Shown piece after piece: positions 1 to 8,034 of a stretch of DNA of 64,000 nucleotides. A model generated the notes under the pieces. It did no database searches, had not been told where the DNA came from, and was given only the letters and a program-made list of their open reading frames with translations. Position 1 is the stretch's first letter; every line of letters begins with the position of its first letter. Source of the DNA: Alphaproteobacteria bacterium (GTDB lineage: Bacteria > Pseudomonadota > Alphaproteobacteria > Micavibrionales > Micavibrionaceae); assembly GCA_016794305.1 (NCBI GenBank), contig JAEUKN010000005.1, forward strand, positions 1 to 64,000. Direction: 5' to 3'. Made by a program: the position numbers and the translations under genes.

Positions 1-1
1 G

Positions 2-838
2 GTGAATAGAACCGCTCTCGTGCTCGGAATTGATCCGCACTCAAAAGTGTATCCGTTCGAAGGATTGGATCAACAGCAATCTATATTGCAAATGCGGGAT
101 ACGGCATTGTTTGATGAATATTCTAAGCCAGAATTCGGCCCCATTAAGCAAATTATTCAGGATAAGGGGCATCTTGATACTGAGATAAACGGCATTCGCA
201 TTCAAATTGCCGGCACCTATAAAATGGGCATCACATTCTCGGCGGATGGAAATATCATCACCAACGATATTACTTTTTTCAAATTATTTCCGAATAAGAC
301 CCAAGATGGCGTGGATGTCGGAATTATCACGCTTAATGACGGGGTGGACCCAAAAATTGTGCAGGAAAAATTTAAAAAAATCCTGCCCCCCGATGTTCAA
401 CTGTTCACCAAGGATGAGTATATCGCAGATGAAAGAGCCTATTGGAATGATCTCACTCCAATAGGGTTTATTTTTAATTTCGGGGCCGTGATGGGCCTGG
501 TCGTTGGTTTGGTGATTGTGTATCAGGTGTTGTTCAATGATATTACCAACCACCTTAAGGAATATGCGACACTCAAAGCCATGGGGTTTAAGAATTCTTA
601 TTTTGTTAAGGCGGTGATGACGTCGGCGGTTACCTTGGCTACGCTTGGGTTTATTCCCGGCGCCGTGATTATTTATGGCTTATTTCACCTGATTGAAAGC
701 ACCATCTATATCCAAATGCCGATGCCGGTGTCCTTTGTTTTATTCAATTTTGCGTTGATCATTGTGATGTGTCTGGGGTCGGCCTTGCTAGCCGTTCGCA
801 AATTAAAAAGCTCAAATCCCGTGGATATATTCGCATGA
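2..838 (+). CDS. devC: ABC exporter permease, DevC-type (5' end outside window)
   Basis: This is the C-terminal 278 residues of an FtsX-like permease of the DevC type, the membrane subunit of a DevBCA exporter that works with a periplasmic adaptor and an outer-membrane channel. A soluble periplasmic stretch fills about residues 1-150. Three membrane segments follow near residues 152-178, 203-228 and 243-267, as expected for the end of an MacB/DevC permease. The reading frame is open to the window edge and the family is usually close to 385 residues, so the start lies upstream. The stop codon overlaps the ATG of the ATPase gene (ATGA), which indicates translational coupling. The substrate cannot be told from sequence. 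Confidence 0.85.
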   Translation: MNRTALVLGIDPHSKVYPFEGLDQQQSILQMRDTALFDEYSKPEFGPIKQIIQDKGHLDTEINGIRIQIAGTYKMGITFSADGNIITNDITFFKLFPNKTQDGVDVGIITLNDGVDPKIVQEKFKKILPPDVQLFTKDEYIADERAYWNDLTPIGFIFNFGAVMGLVVGLVIVYQVLFNDITNHLKEYATLKAMGFKNSYFVKAVMTSAVTLATLGFIPGAVIIYGLFHLIESTIYIQMPMPVSFVLFNFALIIVMCLGSALLAVRKLKSSNPVDIFA

Positions 839-1563
839 CGATTTCAGATCACACTCAAATTTCGGGAAGTCAAGACACGCCGGGAAATCCGGCCGCGCGA
901 TTAATCAGGGCCGAAAATATTATCTACCATTATGGGAGTGGGGAGCTGGCGCAGCAGGTTTTAAAAGGGGCCAGTTTGACCGTGGAGTCCGGCGAATTTG
1001 TGATTTTGGCCGGGCCGTCCGGTTCGGGGAAAAGCACGTTGCTCACGCTCATCGGTGCCTTGCGCAAAGGGCAGGAGGGACAGCTGGAGGTCGCAGGAAC
1101 CAACCTGATGACCTGCCGCGAAAATTACTTGCGGCTGGTGCGCCAGAAAATCGGATTTGTATTTCAACAGCATAATTTATTGGGCTTCCTCACGGCGCAA
1201 CAAAATGTCGAGATGTCGTTAGAGATGTTTGACGATTATTCGGCATCGGAACGGCATCATATGGCGCTCAATATGTTGCATCATGTGGGGTTGGGGGATA
1301 AGGCGCATTTATATCCCGCGCAACTATCGGTGGGGCAAAAGCAACGGGTGGCGATTGCCCGCAGTTTGGTCCATAATCCGCAGATTATTCTGGCGGATGA
1401 GCCGACTGCGTCCCTTGATAGTAAGACCGGTATTCAGGTAACGGAGATGCTGCAAAAAATGGTGAAGGAGCAAGGATGTGCCGCCCTGGTTGTAACCCAC
1501 GATAATCGCATTTTTTCTTACGCTGATAGGATCCTGCATATTGAGGATGGCCGCATTTTTTAG
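835..1563 (+). CDS. devA: ABC exporter ATP-binding protein, DevA-type
   Basis: This is the cytoplasmic ATPase partner of the permease just upstream. It has Walker A (GPSGSGKST), a Q-loop (VFQQHN), the ABC signature in the form LSVGQKQRVAIARSL, Walker B with the catalytic Glu (ILADEPTASLD) and the H-loop (VTHDNR). At 242 residues it is a complete MacB/LolD/DevA-class subunit. The ATG at 835 overlaps the permease stop codon. A longer frame begins further upstream inside devC, but conserved sequence starts only after this ATG. The signature LSVGQ replaces the usual LSGGQ, a variant that is common in the DevA family. Confidence 0.9.
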   Translation: MTISDHTQISGSQDTPGNPAARLIRAENIIYHYGSGELAQQVLKGASLTVESGEFVILAGPSGSGKSTLLTLIGALRKGQEGQLEVAGTNLMTCRENYLRLVRQKIGFVFQQHNLLGFLTAQQNVEMSLEMFDDYSASERHHMALNMLHHVGLGDKAHLYPAQLSVGQKQRVAIARSLVHNPQIILADEPTASLDSKTGIQVTEMLQKMVKEQGCAALVVTHDNRIFSYADRILHIEDGRIF

Positions 1564-1607
1564 CGGCACCCTTAAAGCTTTGTCTGTGCATAGGGTTTTT
1601 TGGCGTG

Positions 1608-1621
1608 CATACGATCGTATG
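1608..1621. promoter_or_regulatory. Perfect 14-bp palindrome upstream of the hybrid kinase
   Basis: CATACGATCGTATG reads identically on both strands. It lies in the 111-bp gap between the ABC ATPase gene and the hybrid histidine kinase, 54 bp before the kinase ATG. A perfect, centre-symmetric site of this size fits an operator for a dimeric regulator. No second copy was noticed and no regulator can be named. Confidence 0.35.
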
Positions 1622-1674
1622 TAAAAATAAACTGTTAATAAATCCACCTTATAATTACAACTATAGGGTGAAAA

Positions 1675-3717
1675 ATGTTTATCCACAGCAAAAAGACTCC
1701 GTTTGACAATTATTTGCAAAGGCTAAAAACATGGTTTCATGCGTTGAGGCCACGCCTAACTCCCGCGTTTAACTTGGATATTGAATGGATTTTGGGACAC
1801 GGACCGGAATCGCTGGATTTATCATTGGTGTTCTTTAATAGGGATGGTGATTTGGTTGCGGTCAATGAACGTGCGCGCCATATTTTGCCCCAATTAAAGC
1901 CAAAAAATGCCAAGTGTCAGGCATGTATCGAAGCCATTGATAATTTAAAAAGCTTTATCACTTTTGTGTTTGATCATTCCATCGACCCCCATATGCAAAC
2001 GCATCTATTTTGGGAGAAAGAAGGGCGATATACCACCATTTTTCGGGAGATTATTCAGCTTCAGAATAATCAATTTTATATTATCCGCGCTATTCCGCAA
2101 AAAAACGGTTCTACGCTCGTTGATATGACCGATATTACCGACATCAAGCAAAATGCGGATCATCTGTTTTATTTGGGCCAGCATAATAAAATTCTGGCTG
2201 AGGCCATTCAGACCTCACGCGATGGAATTTTTATTGCCGATAATACGCAGGCAGTCCGCAAGATTTTGTTTGTGAATCAGGCCCTCTCGCTTTTGCTCAA
2301 TCGTGATTGTGAGGAGTTGATCGGGCATTCCAGCTCAATCATTTTTTCTCAAGAATTCCCCAAGGAGTTTGATGAGATTCAAGACATTCTGAAATCAAAA
2401 TCCAATGGCACGATATGGAGTTTCCGTGACCGCAAAAGCAGCGGTAAAATCTGGCTTGAAATGCATTTGATCACATGCGGTGTGAACGGTAATCTTCTTA
2501 TCGGATTTCTGGCGGACCGCACTCAGGAACGCCAGCAGCAAGACCGCCTGCGCCAAACCCAAAGGTTAGAGGCGATCGGGCAATTGGTTGGCGGTATCGC
2601 CCATGATTTTAACAATATTCTCGCGATTATCGAAGGCTATGCGCATATGGCGCAAAGCTCGATCAAACGCGGCGAAGATATCACGCCTAAGCTGGAGAAA
2701 ATTTTGCACGCGACCCAGCGCGGTAGTGGCCTTACGCGGCAGCTCCTGACATTTGGCAAACACCGCATCACAGAGCATAAAACGATTGATATCTGTGCGG
2801 TTGTGCGGGATGTCGAGGGATTGTTACACCCATTGCTGGGTGTGTCGATCAGGCTGATCATGGATGTGGATAAAGGGCCGATTTATATTAAGGCGACCTC
2901 TGACATCATCACCCAAATCGTCATGAATTTATGTATCAATGCGCGGGATGCAATGAAGGATGACGGCGGGGAGATTCACCTGACCGTTATCAGGTCAAAA
3001 AATCGCGATGAAGCGGAAGGGTGTTATCTGATGATTGCCGATACAGGTTGCGGCATGTCGCGCGAAGTCATGGATAAAATATTTGATCCGTTTTTTACAA
3101 CCAAGGAACAAGGTAAGGGAACGGGGTTGGGATTGTCGATGGTTTATGGGCTTGTGCAGCAGCTCAAAGGCGAAATTATGGTTGATTCCACGCCAAAGCT
3201 TGGGACTTGTTTTTCGATTTGGATCCCGCAAAGCCAGGATCAACCTGAAAAAACCGATCATTCCCTCTCTGGGCTTGACCAAGGGGAGGTCTTGCGTGGG
3301 AAAACAGTGGTTGTTGCGGAGGATGAGCCTGATTTGCTCGAAATCATGCAAAGCACGCTCGCAGAATTCGGCATGCACGTATTGACGGCCCATAACGGAA
3401 ATGAAGCGCTTGAGGTGCAGGATAATTATGACGGCGAGATAGATTTTTTGCTGACCGATATGGTGATGCCGGAACTGGGCGGGCTAAGGCTCGCGGAATT
3501 ATTCCATGAAATTCGCCCGCATGCGCATGTGGTGTTTATGAGCGGTTATCCTGTGCGCGGCGAAATCAGTACCATAGATTTGCCCGAAGATGCGGTGTTT
3601 ATGGCCAAACCCATCCTGAAGGAAAACCTGAAAACCATCATGGAAAACATCTATCGCGGGCAGAGTACTCAAGCGCAATCACGATGGATAGAAACCGCAA
3701 CCAGAACAATTAATTAG
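1675..3717 (+). CDS. Soluble hybrid histidine kinase, CckA-like
   Basis: This 680-residue kinase has PAS-like sensory regions (about residues 50-135 and 170-290), a dimerisation/phosphoacceptor domain with His310 in an AHDFNN box, an HATPase domain (N-box NLCINARDA, G-boxes DTGCGMS and GKGTGLGLSMVYG) and a C-terminal receiver with probable phospho-acceptor Asp595 (LLTDMVMPELGG). The AHDFNN H-box and the attached receiver are typical of CckA, the alphaproteobacterial cell-cycle kinase. CckA normally has N-terminal membrane segments and none are visible here, so this may be a paralogue. A single-receiver protein follows 63 bp downstream and is a plausible partner. Confidence 0.85.
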   Translation: MFIHSKKTPFDNYLQRLKTWFHALRPRLTPAFNLDIEWILGHGPESLDLSLVFFNRDGDLVAVNERARHILPQLKPKNAKCQACIEAIDNLKSFITFVFDHSIDPHMQTHLFWEKEGRYTTIFREIIQLQNNQFYIIRAIPQKNGSTLVDMTDITDIKQNADHLFYLGQHNKILAEAIQTSRDGIFIADNTQAVRKILFVNQALSLLLNRDCEELIGHSSSIIFSQEFPKEFDEIQDILKSKSNGTIWSFRDRKSSGKIWLEMHLITCGVNGNLLIGFLADRTQERQQQDRLRQTQRLEAIGQLVGGIAHDFNNILAIIEGYAHMAQSSIKRGEDITPKLEKILHATQRGSGLTRQLLTFGKHRITEHKTIDICAVVRDVEGLLHPLLGVSIRLIMDVDKGPIYIKATSDIITQIVMNLCINARDAMKDDGGEIHLTVIRSKNRDEAEGCYLMIADTGCGMSREVMDKIFDPFFTTKEQGKGTGLGLSMVYGLVQQLKGEIMVDSTPKLGTCFSIWIPQSQDQPEKTDHSLSGLDQGEVLRGKTVVVAEDEPDLLEIMQSTLAEFGMHVLTAHNGNEALEVQDNYDGEIDFLLTDMVMPELGGLRLAELFHEIRPHAHVVFMSGYPVRGEISTIDLPEDAVFMAKPILKENLKTIMENIYRGQSTQAQSRWIETATRTIN

Positions 3718-3780
3718 CAAGATCAACCAACTGAATAAACCAACTTAATTCTGAGTAAATTTTATAAAAAGGAGAAAAAA

Positions 3781-4197
3781 ATGACTAAAGCCAACGATGG
3801 AATTAAACATTTAAAAGTATTGATTGTGGATGATCAGCTGGAGGTACGTTCAATGTTGCGCGGCATGCTCAGTGAGCTTGGCATTTCGCAAATTTTTGAG
3901 GCAGCAGACGGCAAGGAAGCCATGCAATTCACCGACAATGCCATGGATATGATTGATGTGGTTATTTGTGATTGGAATATGCCGAAAATGACCGGGATTG
4001 AGCTGTTGCGGCAGATGAGATCCGTTTATCCCGATGTTCCGTTTTTGATGGTCACGGGGCGCAGCGATATGGATTCTGTGACTCAAGCCAAGGCCAGCGG
4101 CGTGACCGCCTATATCCGCAAACCGTTTTCGCCCGCACATTTGGAAATCAAGCTCCGTGTCATCAAGTCAAAGATTGATGGTGCCAGAGTGGCCTAA
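3781..4197 (+). CDS. CheY-like single-domain response regulator
   Basis: This 138-residue protein is one receiver domain with no output domain. Visible residues are the acidic pocket (VDDQ near residue 17), phospho-acceptor Asp64 (VICDWNMPKMTG), the conserved Thr (VTGRS) and the Lys of the KPF motif. It starts 7 bp after a strong AAAGGAG ribosome site and follows the hybrid kinase by 63 bp, so the two probably act as one phosphorelay. It could act like CheY on a protein target or as an intermediate shuttle. The first residues look longer than in classical CheY, but this has no clear meaning. Confidence 0.85.
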   Translation: MTKANDGIKHLKVLIVDDQLEVRSMLRGMLSELGISQIFEAADGKEAMQFTDNAMDMIDVVICDWNMPKMTGIELLRQMRSVYPDVPFLMVTGRSDMDSVTQAKASGVTAYIRKPFSPAHLEIKLRVIKSKIDGARVA

Positions 4198-4243
4198 ACC
4201 CGGGTTTTTATAATGCTCTGCGGTGTGGTGTGTCGATCCTAAC

Positions 4244-5230
4244 CTAATCGCAGCACTCACGCGTACCGCAGTCCGTGATTTCAAGCTCTAAAGACGTATG
4301 GGCAATGTCAAAATCACTTTTAAGCAATAATTTGATCGCGTGGCGCAATTCATCCTGATTAATCGACTCTGCCATAACGATATGGGCTTCGAGAGCCAGA
4401 TTATGCTCATCCAGTGAGCGCAAATGAAGATGGTGAATACCGGCAATTTGCGGCATTTCCATCAATTTTGTCTCAATCAATTCGGTGAGGCTTTCATGCG
4501 GGGCGGCATCAATCAGGATGTTAATCACGGGCATGATTTCACGGCTGATTTGCCACAAAATATAGCCCGAAATCGCAAGGGTTAAAAGCGGATCAATCCA
4601 ATACCAATCAAAAGCCAAGATCAATAATCCGGCCACGATGACGCCGATTGAGGAAACGGCATCCCCCAAATTATGCAGATAGGCCGCGCGGATATTCTGG
4701 GATTCTTTTGCCCCGCGATAGGTGAGGGCCACGGTGCCGAGATTGATAAAAACGGCAAGACTGGAAATCCAGATCAGTGGTAAACCGGCGACTTCATGTG
4801 GCGTAAAAAATCGTGTTATTGCCTCAATCGCCAGCCAACACGACACCAAAATCAAGGCAACATAATTGGTAAAAGCCGAAAGAGTTTCAACACGGCGATA
4901 ACCATAGGTGCGTAGGCGGTCCGGCCTGCGTCGCGCAATTTTTCGCGCAACTAAAGCCAAAAGCAGTGATGCCGAATCAGAGAGATTATGGAGCGCATCG
5001 GCCACCAAGGCCAAAGACCCCGATGCAACGCCGCCGATAACCTGTATCAGGGAAAGAATAAAATTCCCGACAAAAGCCCATGACAAATTGCGGTCATGTG
5101 CGTGAGAATGGGAATGAGCGTGAGGATTGGAATGGGAATTTGAGTGAGAATGTGAGTAATCATGGGAATGGCCGCGATGCGGCGCAGTTTCATCATTCCC
5201 ATGATCATTCGTGGTGTGGTTATGGTTCAT
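4244..5230 (-). CDS. Cation diffusion facilitator metal exporter (CzcD/ZitB type)
   Basis: This 328-residue inner-membrane antiporter belongs to the CDF family, which expels Zn2+, Co2+ or Cd2+ in exchange for protons. The first 46 residues are rich in His with HSHSNSH-type repeats, a metal-binding tail often seen in zinc exporters. Six membrane segments follow. The paired HxxxD metal sites are visible in segments 2 and 5 (ALHNLSDS and LHNLGDA). A C-terminal cytoplasmic domain and a Cys-rich end (CGTRECCD) complete it. The ATG overlaps the stop codon of the phosphoglycerate mutase gene by one base (TAATG), so translation is probably coupled. Confidence 0.92.
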   Translation of the reverse strand: MNHNHTTNDHGNDETAPHRGHSHDYSHSHSNSHSNPHAHSHSHAHDRNLSWAFVGNFILSLIQVIGGVASGSLALVADALHNLSDSASLLLALVARKIARRRPDRLRTYGYRRVETLSAFTNYVALILVSCWLAIEAITRFFTPHEVAGLPLIWISSLAVFINLGTVALTYRGAKESQNIRAAYLHNLGDAVSSIGVIVAGLLILAFDWYWIDPLLTLAISGYILWQISREIMPVINILIDAAPHESLTELIETKLMEMPQIAGIHHLHLRSLDEHNLALEAHIVMAESINQDELRHAIKLLLKSDFDIAHTSLELEITDCGTRECCD

Positions 5231-5868
5231 TATGCGGCCAGCTTATCAGCCAGATAATATTTGGCTGTGCGTTGTCCGTTTTCAAATTCCAAGACCAAAG
5301 GTGAGCCAGTGGGAATCTCCGTTTGGTTGATATTCTCCGGCGTGTTTTCGCCCAGAATAATCAATAATGCGCGTAGCGAATTTCCGTGGGCTGCAACCAA
5401 AATATTTTTTCCGGCTTCAATTTGCGGCTTGATCACTGATTCATAGTAGGGGCGCACGCGTTTCTCCACAACGTCTTGGAGGCTCTCTCCTCCCGGTGGT
5501 TGAACATCATATGATCTGCGCCAAATATGCACCTGATCTTCGCCATATTTTTGCCGCGTTTCATCTTTATTCAGGCCCGTTAGATCGCCATAGTCACGTT
5601 CACGCAAATCAGGGTGACGAATCATCAACGGCACCATCGCCGCTTGCCCCGCTTCCTCTAAGGCAATTTCCGCAGTTTCATAAGCGCGTTTGAGTGTAGA
5701 GGTATAAACCACATCAAAATGAATATTTGCTTTTGCCAGATTTTCACCCGACATTTTGGCTTCACGCAAGCCTTGCTCACTCAGTTCAACGTCTTGAAAC
5801 CCGGTAAAACGATTTTGCAAATTCCAGTCGCTTTGACCGTGACGCATCAGTACGAGATAAGAAGTCAT
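5230..5868 (-). CDS. gpmA: 2,3-bisphosphoglycerate-dependent phosphoglycerate mutase
   Basis: This glycolytic enzyme interconverts 3- and 2-phosphoglycerate. The phosphohistidine motif LMRHGQSDWN lies at the N-terminus (His10). The Glu of the RERDYGDLTG region and the second catalytic His (AAHGNSLRAL) are present. At 212 residues it is shorter than the 250-residue E. coli form and matches the compact alphaproteobacterial dPGM. It is the first gene of a two-gene unit with the CDF exporter, a pairing without obvious metabolic sense. The start is the ATG at 5868. Confidence 0.93.
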   Translation of the reverse strand: MTSYLVLMRHGQSDWNLQNRFTGFQDVELSEQGLREAKMSGENLAKANIHFDVVYTSTLKRAYETAEIALEEAGQAAMVPLMIRHPDLRERDYGDLTGLNKDETRQKYGEDQVHIWRRSYDVQPPGGESLQDVVEKRVRPYYESVIKPQIEAGKNILVAAHGNSLRALLIILGENTPENINQTEIPTGSPLVLEFENGQRTAKYYLADKLAA

Positions 5869-5935
5869 AATTTTCCCTTATAGAATGATTTTTAAAAATT
5901 TACAGCAGCTCAACGCAGTGAAATCATAAGCGATT

Positions 5936-6820
5936 TTATTTATAGGCCTGCCCGCGGACCAATTTTGAGTAGGACTCGCGCAGGTGTCGTGTGACGGGAC
6001 CCACCACATACTGCGTTTGGTTGATTTTTCCAACGGCGGTGAGTTCAGTGGCCGTACCGGTTAAAAACACTTCATCGGCGGCGTATAAATCTTCTTCGGT
6101 GATATGGTCAATTTCCACCGTGTATCCAAGCTCGCGCGCGAGTTCAATCACCGTTTGCCGTGTTAATCCGTTGAGGAAACAGTCAGGTTCGGGCGTGCGC
6201 AATATTTTGTTTTTAATGCGGAACAAATTGGCCCCCGTGGCCTCCACCGGGTATCCGCGATAATCAAACATCAAAGCATCATTATATCCCTGATTTTCGG
6301 CAAAATGTTTGGAAATGGTATTGATCATGTAAAGCCCCGCAGCCTTAGCATGGCAAGGTGCCGTATCGGGGCGCGGTTTTTTCCATGGGGAGGTGATCAT
6401 GGCGATGCCTTTTTCCCGCAATTCTTCGGAAAAATAGCTGGGCCATTGCCATGCCGCAATCGCCACGTGGGTTTTGGCCAGTTGCGCGCCGATTCCCATT
6501 TGCTCTGACCCGCGCCAGGCAACGGGGCGCACATAGGCATCGGTCAAATTATTGGCCTTTAAAACCGCATCCTTGGCTGCGGTAATTTCATCAGGCGTAA
6601 AGGGAATTGACATGCCCAGAATCTCAGCCGAATTAAACAAACGCGCCGTATGTTCCAGCGATTTAAAAATCTTGCCGTTATAGCATCGCTCCCCTTCAAA
6701 AATCGAGCTTCCGTAATGAAGACCGTGGTTGATCACGTGGATTTTTGCCTCTCTCCACGGCACCATTTCGCCGTCAAACCAGATGAATCCGTCGCGATCG
6801 TCAAAGGGGATTAAGGTCAT
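5936..6820 (-). CDS. ilvE: Branched-chain amino acid aminotransferase
   Basis: This class IV PLP-dependent transaminase performs the last step of valine, leucine and isoleucine synthesis and the first step of their breakdown. The N-terminus FIWFDGEMVPW, the HYGSSIFEGERCY region, the PLP lysine in CHAKAAGLYMIN and the C-terminal FLTGTATEL motif are all typical. The ATG at 6820 gives 294 residues with the family's usual N-terminus. An in-frame start 75 bp further upstream would add a non-conserved extension. The gene is divergent from the OmpR-type regulator, so the 137 bp between them should carry both promoters. Confidence 0.93.
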   Translation of the reverse strand: MTLIPFDDRDGFIWFDGEMVPWREAKIHVINHGLHYGSSIFEGERCYNGKIFKSLEHTARLFNSAEILGMSIPFTPDEITAAKDAVLKANNLTDAYVRPVAWRGSEQMGIGAQLAKTHVAIAAWQWPSYFSEELREKGIAMITSPWKKPRPDTAPCHAKAAGLYMINTISKHFAENQGYNDALMFDYRGYPVEATGANLFRIKNKILRTPEPDCFLNGLTRQTVIELARELGYTVEIDHITEEDLYAADEVFLTGTATELTAVGKINQTQYVVGPVTRHLRESYSKLVRGQAYK

Positions 6821-6957
6821 TTTCAAATATCCGTTATGTTTGATTTGTGTTTGATTTTGATGAACAATGTTTACCAAGGCGCATAAATTTAACATAGACT
6901 TTATCGTCTCGCAAAGCTAAATTTGATTCAAATAAATTTGCAAAGTTTTAGACAAAA

Positions 6958-7680
6958 ATGCCACCATCGCCATTATTTTCTGACGCTCATAAACCCCATA
7001 TTTTGGTGGTGGATGATGATGACCGTATCCGCAGCTTGTTATCGCGATATTTGCGAGATCAGGGATATGTGGTGGCCACGGCGGCGAGTGCGGAGGACGC
7101 AGATCAAATCCTGAAATTCTGCCTGTTTGATGCTCTCATTGTCGATATTATGATGCCGGGGCGCAGCGGTTTGGAATTTACCCGTGATCTGCGGGAATGC
7201 TCGGATATTCCGGTGCTTTTGCTCACGGCTTTGGGGGAGACAGCGGACCGCATTACGGGGTTGGAGCATGGCGCGGATGATTATCTCGCCAAACCGTTTG
7301 ATCCCAAGGAATTATTGTTGCGGTTAAAGTCGATTTTGAAACGTCACCAACCGATTGACCGCCAGATCAGTGAAATCAGCTTTGGCGATTGGGTCTATGA
7401 TTTTGATCGGCTGACGCTCACAAAACGCAGTGACAATGACCATGAAAACCCACAAATTGTCTATTTGACGAGTGTGGAGGGAAAGTTGTTAGAGGCCATG
7501 GGGCGGCAAATGGGAAAAATATTATCGCGTGAAGAACTCGCGCGTTTGTGCGGGTTAGAGGGGAATGACCGTACGGTGGATGTACAAATCACGCGATTGC
7601 GAAAAAAAATTGAAGATGACCGCAGCTATCCGCGCTATATTCAAACCGTGCGCGGGCAGGGCTATGTTTTGAAAGTTTAG
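6958..7680 (+). CDS. OmpR/PhoB-family response regulator
   Basis: This 240-residue DNA-binding regulator has an N-terminal receiver (acidic cluster VDDDDR, phospho-acceptor Asp63 in LIVDIMMPGRSG, LLTALGE and the KPFDPKELLLR helix). A C-terminal winged helix follows with VDVQITRLRKKIEDD and the closing RGQGYVL hairpin. Its cognate kinase is almost certainly the EnvZ-like gene starting at 8035. In related bacteria such pairs are adjacent or overlapping, but here they are pushed 354 bp apart by two palindromic repeats. No clear ribosome-binding site precedes the ATG. Confidence 0.92.
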   Translation: MPPSPLFSDAHKPHILVVDDDDRIRSLLSRYLRDQGYVVATAASAEDADQILKFCLFDALIVDIMMPGRSGLEFTRDLRECSDIPVLLLTALGETADRITGLEHGADDYLAKPFDPKELLLRLKSILKRHQPIDRQISEISFGDWVYDFDRLTLTKRSDNDHENPQIVYLTSVEGKLLEAMGRQMGKILSREELARLCGLEGNDRTVDVQITRLRKKIEDDRSYPRYIQTVRGQGYVLKV

Positions 7681-7783
7681 AGACACCATTCCTCGATTTT
7701 CAAATAAGCCCGTAACTAGGCAACAAAAAAAGCTGAACTTGTGAGGCTTTTTGCCTATTCTGGGTCTTGGCAATGTCTTAATG

Positions 7784-7830
7784 TCCGGCGGCTGCATCCG
7801 GACCCCGCATCAAGTGCGGGGTTGCGAAAT
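7784..7830. repeat. Palindromic repeat, family A, copy 1
   Basis: A hairpin with an 8-bp stem (ACCCCGCA/TGCGGGGT, loop TCAAG) lies at 7802-7822. The flanks CCGGCGGCTGCATCCGG and TTGCGAAAT recur at three further sites (near 21160, 22015 and 23235). It is a REP-like intergenic repeat and may stabilise or end transcripts. Confidence 0.75.
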
Positions 7831-7861
7831 AGGAGGAGTTGTAAGAATTTAGATGATTTTT

Positions 7862-8007
7862 AGGGCACTTCTAAAAACCCTTGGATTGCGGATGAGATAC
7901 TAGGAGCGAGAAACGCAGGACCGTAAGTGTACATTGATGTACATGCGGATCCGAGTTGTCACAGACGCAGGAGATCGCCGCAAGACGGAGGTTTTTAGAA
8001 GTGCCCT
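7862..8007 (+). repeat. 146-bp palindromic element with terminal inverted repeats, family D
   Basis: The ends are perfect 18-bp inverted repeats (AGGGCACTTCTAAAAACC and its complement). Inside is a central GTACAT/ATGTAC hairpin near 7938-7951. The length equals that of the family B elements, and an AGGAGCGAG motif like those of families B and C is present. It lies between a response regulator gene and its kinase and ends 27 bp before the kinase ATG. There is no coding capacity. Together with the family A repeat it fills the 7681-8034 gap, where nothing else is evident. Confidence 0.8.
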
Positions 8008-8034
8008 TTAGATGAATTGAAGTGATGTAATACT

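Noticed and set aside
7681-7783. Terminator after the OmpR-type regulator
   Set aside because: AGGCAACAAAAAAAGC and GCTTTTTGCCT pair only imperfectly and no T-run follows.
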